Shown: positions 61,309 through 64,000 of the stretch, in pieces
Layout of the letters: each line of letters begins with the position of its first letter
Position numbering within the stretch: position 1 is the stretch's first letter
Origin: Streptomyces sp. CBMA152
GTDB taxonomy: Bacteria > Actinomycetota > Actinomycetes > Streptomycetales > Streptomycetaceae
Length of the DNA stretch: 64,000 bases
Reading direction: 5' to 3'
Assembly: GCF_014596475.1 (NCBI RefSeq)
Contig: NZ_MECJ01000010.1
Span: forward strand, 1-64,000
Made by a program: the position numbers and the translations under genes
The notes under the pieces: model-generated
What the model was told of the DNA's origin: nothing
Databases searched by the model: none
Seen by the model: only the letters and a program-made list of their open reading frames with translations

Positions 61309-61401
61309 GCCTCGTCGAGAACCTCTTCGGGCACCTCTTCGGGCCAGACATCCCGGATTGGCCTTGGCCTGCTGGTTTGTCCGGGCCGTACGGTCCTGGG
61401 C

Positions 61402-62217
61402 ATGCGGATTCGAATCGTCGACGCCTTCACCGATCGCGCCTTCGCCGGGAACCCGGCCGGGGTGCTGCTCCTCGACTCCTTCCCGGACGACGCCTGGCTC
61501 CAGGACGTCGCCCGGGAGGTCAACCTCTCCGAGACCGCGTTCGCGCACCCCCTGCCGCCCGGCGGCGAGGCCGACTGGGCGCTGCGCTGGTTCACCCCGG
61601 CGACCGAGGTCGGTATGTGCGGGCACGCCACCCTGGCCACCGCCCATGTGCTGCGTACGACGGGAGCCGCGACCGGCACCGTACGGTTCGCGGCCCAGTG
61701 CGGCATCCTCGCGGCCACCGCCCACGAGGACGGGTCGATCACCCTCGACTTCCCCACCTCGCCGCTCACCCCGGTGAAGATCCCGGACGGGATCGGCGAG
61801 GCGCTGGGCGCGGAGCCCCTCTCGGCGCACGACACGTCCGAGTACATCGGCGACCTGGTGGTCGAGCTCGCGGACGAGCGGACCGTGCGGGGCCTGACCC
61901 CCGACTTCAAGGCGCTGATCGCGCACTCCGCGCGCGGCATCATCGCCACGGCCGCGGCCGACGACCCGTCCCGGGGCTATGACTTCGTCTCGCGCGGCTT
62001 CTTCCCGGGCGTCGGCATCGACGAGGACCCGGTGACCGGCAGCGCCCACACGGCGCTCGCGCCCTTCTGGTCGCCGCGCCTGGGCCGCACCGAGCTGACC
62101 GGCCTCCAGGCGTCCGCCCGCTCCGGGCTCGTCCGCGTGTCCCTGCGGGGCGAGCGCACCCTGCTGACCGGTACGGCGATCACGGTCATCGACGGCGAGC
62201 TGCTGACGGCACCCTGA
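61402..62217 (+). CDS. PhzF-family isomerase/epimerase-like protein
   Basis: A 271-residue member of the diaminopimelate-epimerase-like fold. IRIVDAFTDRAFAGNPAGVLLL opens the first half, with the catalytic glutamate in VNLSETAF near residue 45. GMCGHATLATAHVL and GIDEDPVTGSAHTALAPFW are the two conserved loops. Most such genes, including this isolated one, are not part of phenazine pathways. ATG 61402. It is divergent from PadR, which may regulate it. Confidence 0.9.
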   Translation: MRIRIVDAFTDRAFAGNPAGVLLLDSFPDDAWLQDVAREVNLSETAFAHPLPPGGEADWALRWFTPATEVGMCGHATLATAHVLRTTGAATGTVRFAAQCGILAATAHEDGSITLDFPTSPLTPVKIPDGIGEALGAEPLSAHDTSEYIGDLVVELADERTVRGLTPDFKALIAHSARGIIATAAADDPSRGYDFVSRGFFPGVGIDEDPVTGSAHTALAPFWSPRLGRTELTGLQASARSGLVRVSLRGERTLLTGTAITVIDGELLTAP

Positions 62218-62255
62218 CGGACGGGGCTCTGAGCTCGTCTACAACTAAGCGGTCC

Positions 62256-62292
62256 GGTAAGGGGCGTTCACCATTGCGGTACGCCCCTTACC
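62256..62292. terminator. Terminator between PhzF-like and CPBP genes
   Basis: GGTAAGGGGCGT (62256-62267) pairs with ACGCCCCTTACC (62281-62292), a 12-bp perfect stem with a 13-nt loop, between convergent genes. Confidence 0.8.
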
Positions 62293-62316
62293 CACGCACC
62301 ACGCGTGCGTGGCCGC

Positions 62317-63099
62317 TCACAGCGTTGGCAGCCAGCTCACCTTCCCCGCGAGCAGCGCGTACCCCACGAACGCCCCGATGTCGAGCAGCGAATGGGCCAC
62401 CACCAGCGGTCCGACCCGCTGCCAGCGGCGGTAGAGCAGGACGAAGACCACACCCATCGCCATATTGCCGAGGAAGCCGCCGATGCCCTGGTAGAGATGG
62501 TACGAGCCACGAAGGACCGAGCTCGCGGCCAACGCGGCGAGTGGGCTCCACCCCAACTGGCCGAGTCGGCGCAGCAGATACCCGACGACGATCACCTCCT
62601 CCAGGACGGCGTTCTGCACCGCCGACAGGACGAGCACCGGGTACTTCCACCACACATCCGGCAGCGACTCCGGGACGACCGTCAGATTGCCGCCGACCGC
62701 CCGCGCCACCAGATAGAAGCCGAGCCCCACACTGCCGATCCCGGCAGCGACGAGCGCGCCCCTGCCGAGGTCGGGCCACGGCCGGCGGCGGTCGAACCCG
62801 AGGACCCGCAGCCCGCCCGTGCCCTCCCGCAGCAGCAGATGCGCGACGAGCGCCACGGGCACCAGCGCGGTCGCGATGCCGAAGAGCTGCCAGGCGAGAT
62901 CCAGCCAGGGCCGCCCGGGCGCGTACGAGGTGTTGAGTTTGGCCGCCTGCTCCTTCAGGCCGCCGGGTTTGGTCACCGACCCCACAAAACTGATCAGCGC
63001 CGACACACCGCTCGCGCCGAGCGAGAGCGCCAGAACCAGCACCGTCTCGGACCGCAAGATCCGCGGTGAAACCCCTTCCCCGGGAAGAGAATCAGCCAC
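62317..63099 (-). CDS. CPBP-family (Abi/CAAX-like) membrane protein
   Basis: A 260-residue polytopic membrane protein. NAVLEEVIVVGYLLRRL is CPBP motif 1 (EE present, with the usual EExxxR arginine replaced in the EEVIVVGY variant). SSVLRGSYHLYQG gives the second histidine motif and VVAHSLLDIG the third. Relatives are intramembrane proteases, or lost-activity paralogues. GTG 63099 is preferred to GTG 63120 since GGAGG then lies 8 nt upstream. Confidence 0.85.
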   Translation of the reverse strand: MADSLPGEGVSPRILRSETVLVLALSLGASGVSALISFVGSVTKPGGLKEQAAKLNTSYAPGRPWLDLAWQLFGIATALVPVALVAHLLLREGTGGLRVLGFDRRRPWPDLGRGALVAAGIGSVGLGFYLVARAVGGNLTVVPESLPDVWWKYPVLVLSAVQNAVLEEVIVVGYLLRRLGQLGWSPLAALAASSVLRGSYHLYQGIGGFLGNMAMGVVFVLLYRRWQRVGPLVVAHSLLDIGAFVGYALLAGKVSWLPTL

Positions 63100-63303
63100 G
63101 CGTCCCGCCTCCACCTGCACCCCTGCCTCCAGTTGACCGAACCCGTCCCACGCCCACCACTGCCCCGCCAGGGTCTCGAAAGAAAGTACGAAGATCGCGC
63201 GCGACAGGCCGGGCGGGCGCCATTTCGGTGGCGCGGTCCCCCTTTGCTCCTTCTACGGGATCCACGTTTCCCTTGTTCAGGGTGCGAGGAGGGCACCACC
63301 GCC

Positions 63304-63506
63304 ATGGGACGTCACAGCTTGCCCGACGACCACGCCGCAGCGGGAACCAGGGCCCGTCCGGGCGTCGGCCGCCGACAAGGACGCGGTGATGGAGATCGCC
63401 CGGGCCACCGGGGGCGCGGGGTTACCAGGTCAGCGACCCGGCCGAGATCCAGTCGGTGATCCTCGAGGCGATCATGACGGTGGGTCGGGGCTCGGCGAGG
63501 GGGTGA
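63304..63506 (+). pseudogene. Remnant of a VWA/substrate-binding-type protein gene (internal deletion and frameshifts)
   Basis: The start MGRHSLPDDH (ATG 63304, with GAGGAGG upstream) is the stereotyped N-terminus of a family of large Streptomyces membrane proteins. Within 70 nt it jumps into another frame reading DKDAVMEIARATGGA. A third frame then reads YQVSDPAEIQSVILEAIMTVGRGSARG and a TGA at 63506, a typical VWA-domain C-terminus. So both ends of a long gene remain in about 200 bp with the middle deleted and at least one later frameshift. The tail overlaps the opposite-strand ligase gene. Confidence 0.6.
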
Positions 63507-64000
63507 CGCCCGGCGGGCACGGGCCCGGGCAGCCGACCGGCCAGGTGTGGACCGGCTCGCCCTGGTGCATCAGCTCGGTGTAGCGGCGGGTGGTGGCGGC
63601 CAGCGCGTCCTGGCGCCCGAGGCCCGCTTCGAGGGCGCGGTGGTAGGTGTCGACCTGCCAGGACGCCCCGTTGACCCGGCGCCGGCAGCGCTCCTCGATG
63701 ACGCCGAGGTAGCGGTCCCGGTCAGCTGGTTCGACTCCCCACGCGTCGAGACCGGCGTACGCGAGGGGCAGCAGCTCGTCCCGTACGAGCTTGACGGCCG
63801 GTACGCGCGCGACGCCGCCGGCCCGGCGCGGCACCGGCCACAGCAGCTCCGCGTCGATGCCGAGCCTGCACGCCGTCTCGAAGTTGGCGGCGGCCACCGC
63901 GAACGGCAGCCGGGTCCACACGGGCCTGCTGTCCTCGGCGAGGGCGCGCACCAGCCCGTAGTAGAAGGCCGCGTTGGCGATGACGTCGGTGACGGTGGGC
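63472..64000 (-). CDS. Glutamate-cysteine ligase-like protein (C-terminal part, 5' end beyond window)
   Basis: About 176 C-terminal residues are visible, running in from the right edge (start outside). PTVTDVIANAAFYYGLVRALAE, RPVWTRLPFAVAAANFETACRLGIDAE, DAWGVEPADRDRYLGVIEERCRRRVNGASWQ and THTWPVG-like VHTWPVG match the carboxylate-amine ligase (YbdK/EgtA-like) C-terminus found in Streptomyces. These enzymes make gamma-glutamyl-amide bonds. The final Pro/Ser tail overlaps the gene remnant on the other strand. Confidence 0.8.
   Translation of the reverse strand, partial: PTVTDVIANAAFYYGLVRALAEDSRPVWTRLPFAVAAANFETACRLGIDAELLWPVPRRAGGVARVPAVKLVRDELLPLAYAGLDAWGVEPADRDRYLGVIEERCRRRVNGASWQVDTYHRALEAGLGRQDALAATTRRYTELMHQGEPVHTWPVGCPGPCPPGVTPSPSPDPPS

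Noticed and set aside
60643..62049. 468-codon leftward frame ending as PadR
   Set aside because: The PadR domain and ribosome site begin at 61239; the upstream extension is antisense to the PhzF-like gene.
61402..62217. Phenazine biosynthesis locus suggested by the PhzF-like protein
   Set aside because: No other phz genes are present; isolated PhzF-family proteins are common and unrelated to phenazines.

Overview
The window is high-GC DNA (G/C in almost every third codon position, GTG and TTG starts common, TTA codons nearly absent) and reads as the chromosome of a Streptomyces or a very close relative. Several landmark genes (a divergent third EF-Tu, a second apolipoprotein N-acyltransferase, ung, and a fabG-like reductase pair) occur in a similar order in what I remember of the S. 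coelicolor SCO13xx region. That synteny is from memory and was not computed. I saw no tRNA, rRNA, CRISPR array, intact insertion sequence or prophage.

Layout. (1) 1-4.2 kb: sbcCD nuclease genes and a YigZ-family gene, all leftward. (2) 4.5-13.7 kb: a tightly packed rightward operon of nine genes, most with overlapping stops and starts. It encodes a P-loop kinase whose seventh codon is TTA, a GH3-type adenylating amide synthetase, a TIGR00027-type methyltransferase, a flavoprotein monooxygenase, a truncated protein resembling the arginyl-tRNA synthetase catalytic core, an unknown protein, a stand-alone LysR effector domain, an alpha/beta hydrolase and a second methyltransferase. This looks like a small, apparently undescribed natural-product pathway and is the best candidate for a new system here. 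(3) 13.7-15.2 kb: a CoA-binding protein, a possible 49-residue protein and a second hydrolase. (4) 15.2-23.4 kb, leftward: a complete FxSxx-COOH RiPP system, with the precursor FxsA ending in FQSSL, the radical SAM/SPASM maturase FxsB with a C-terminal HExxH domain, the TIR-like FxsC, and the giant ParA/TIR-like/NB-ARC/TPR protein FxsT.

(5) 23.5-34.3 kb: an XRE-cupin regulator divergent from an EamA transporter, two hexapeptide-repeat proteins, DedA, a secreted GH3-family glycosidase with a clear promoter, a hotdog thioesterase, a Pro/Gln-rich membrane protein, an MFS transporter and a spermidine-synthase-like protein. (6) 34.3-48.8 kb: mostly conserved chromosomal genes (patatin, EF-Tu3, VTT membrane protein, crotonase, Lnt, oxidoreductases, DinB, Ung, an orphan solute-binding lipoprotein, two SDR enzymes, a DUF3037/HipA-kinase pair). 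(7) 48.8-64 kb: an S9 peptidase, a Rieske lipoprotein, a pseudo-isochorismatase, PPOX-fold flavoproteins, LysR and MocR regulators each divergent from a target, three more EamA transporters, a PadR regulator, a PhzF-type isomerase, a CPBP protein, a gene remnant, and the 3' part of a glutamate-cysteine ligase-like gene running off the right edge.

How the parts work together: most regulators sit divergently next to one likely target (XRE/EamA, LysR/EamA, MocR/PPOX, possibly PadR/PhzF), with palindromes between them. The two accessory systems (4.5-13.7 and 15.2-23.4 kb) are separate, oppositely oriented transcription units. Two dispersed Streptomyces repeats have been captured as C-terminal tails of coding genes at 52.7 and 54.8 kb.
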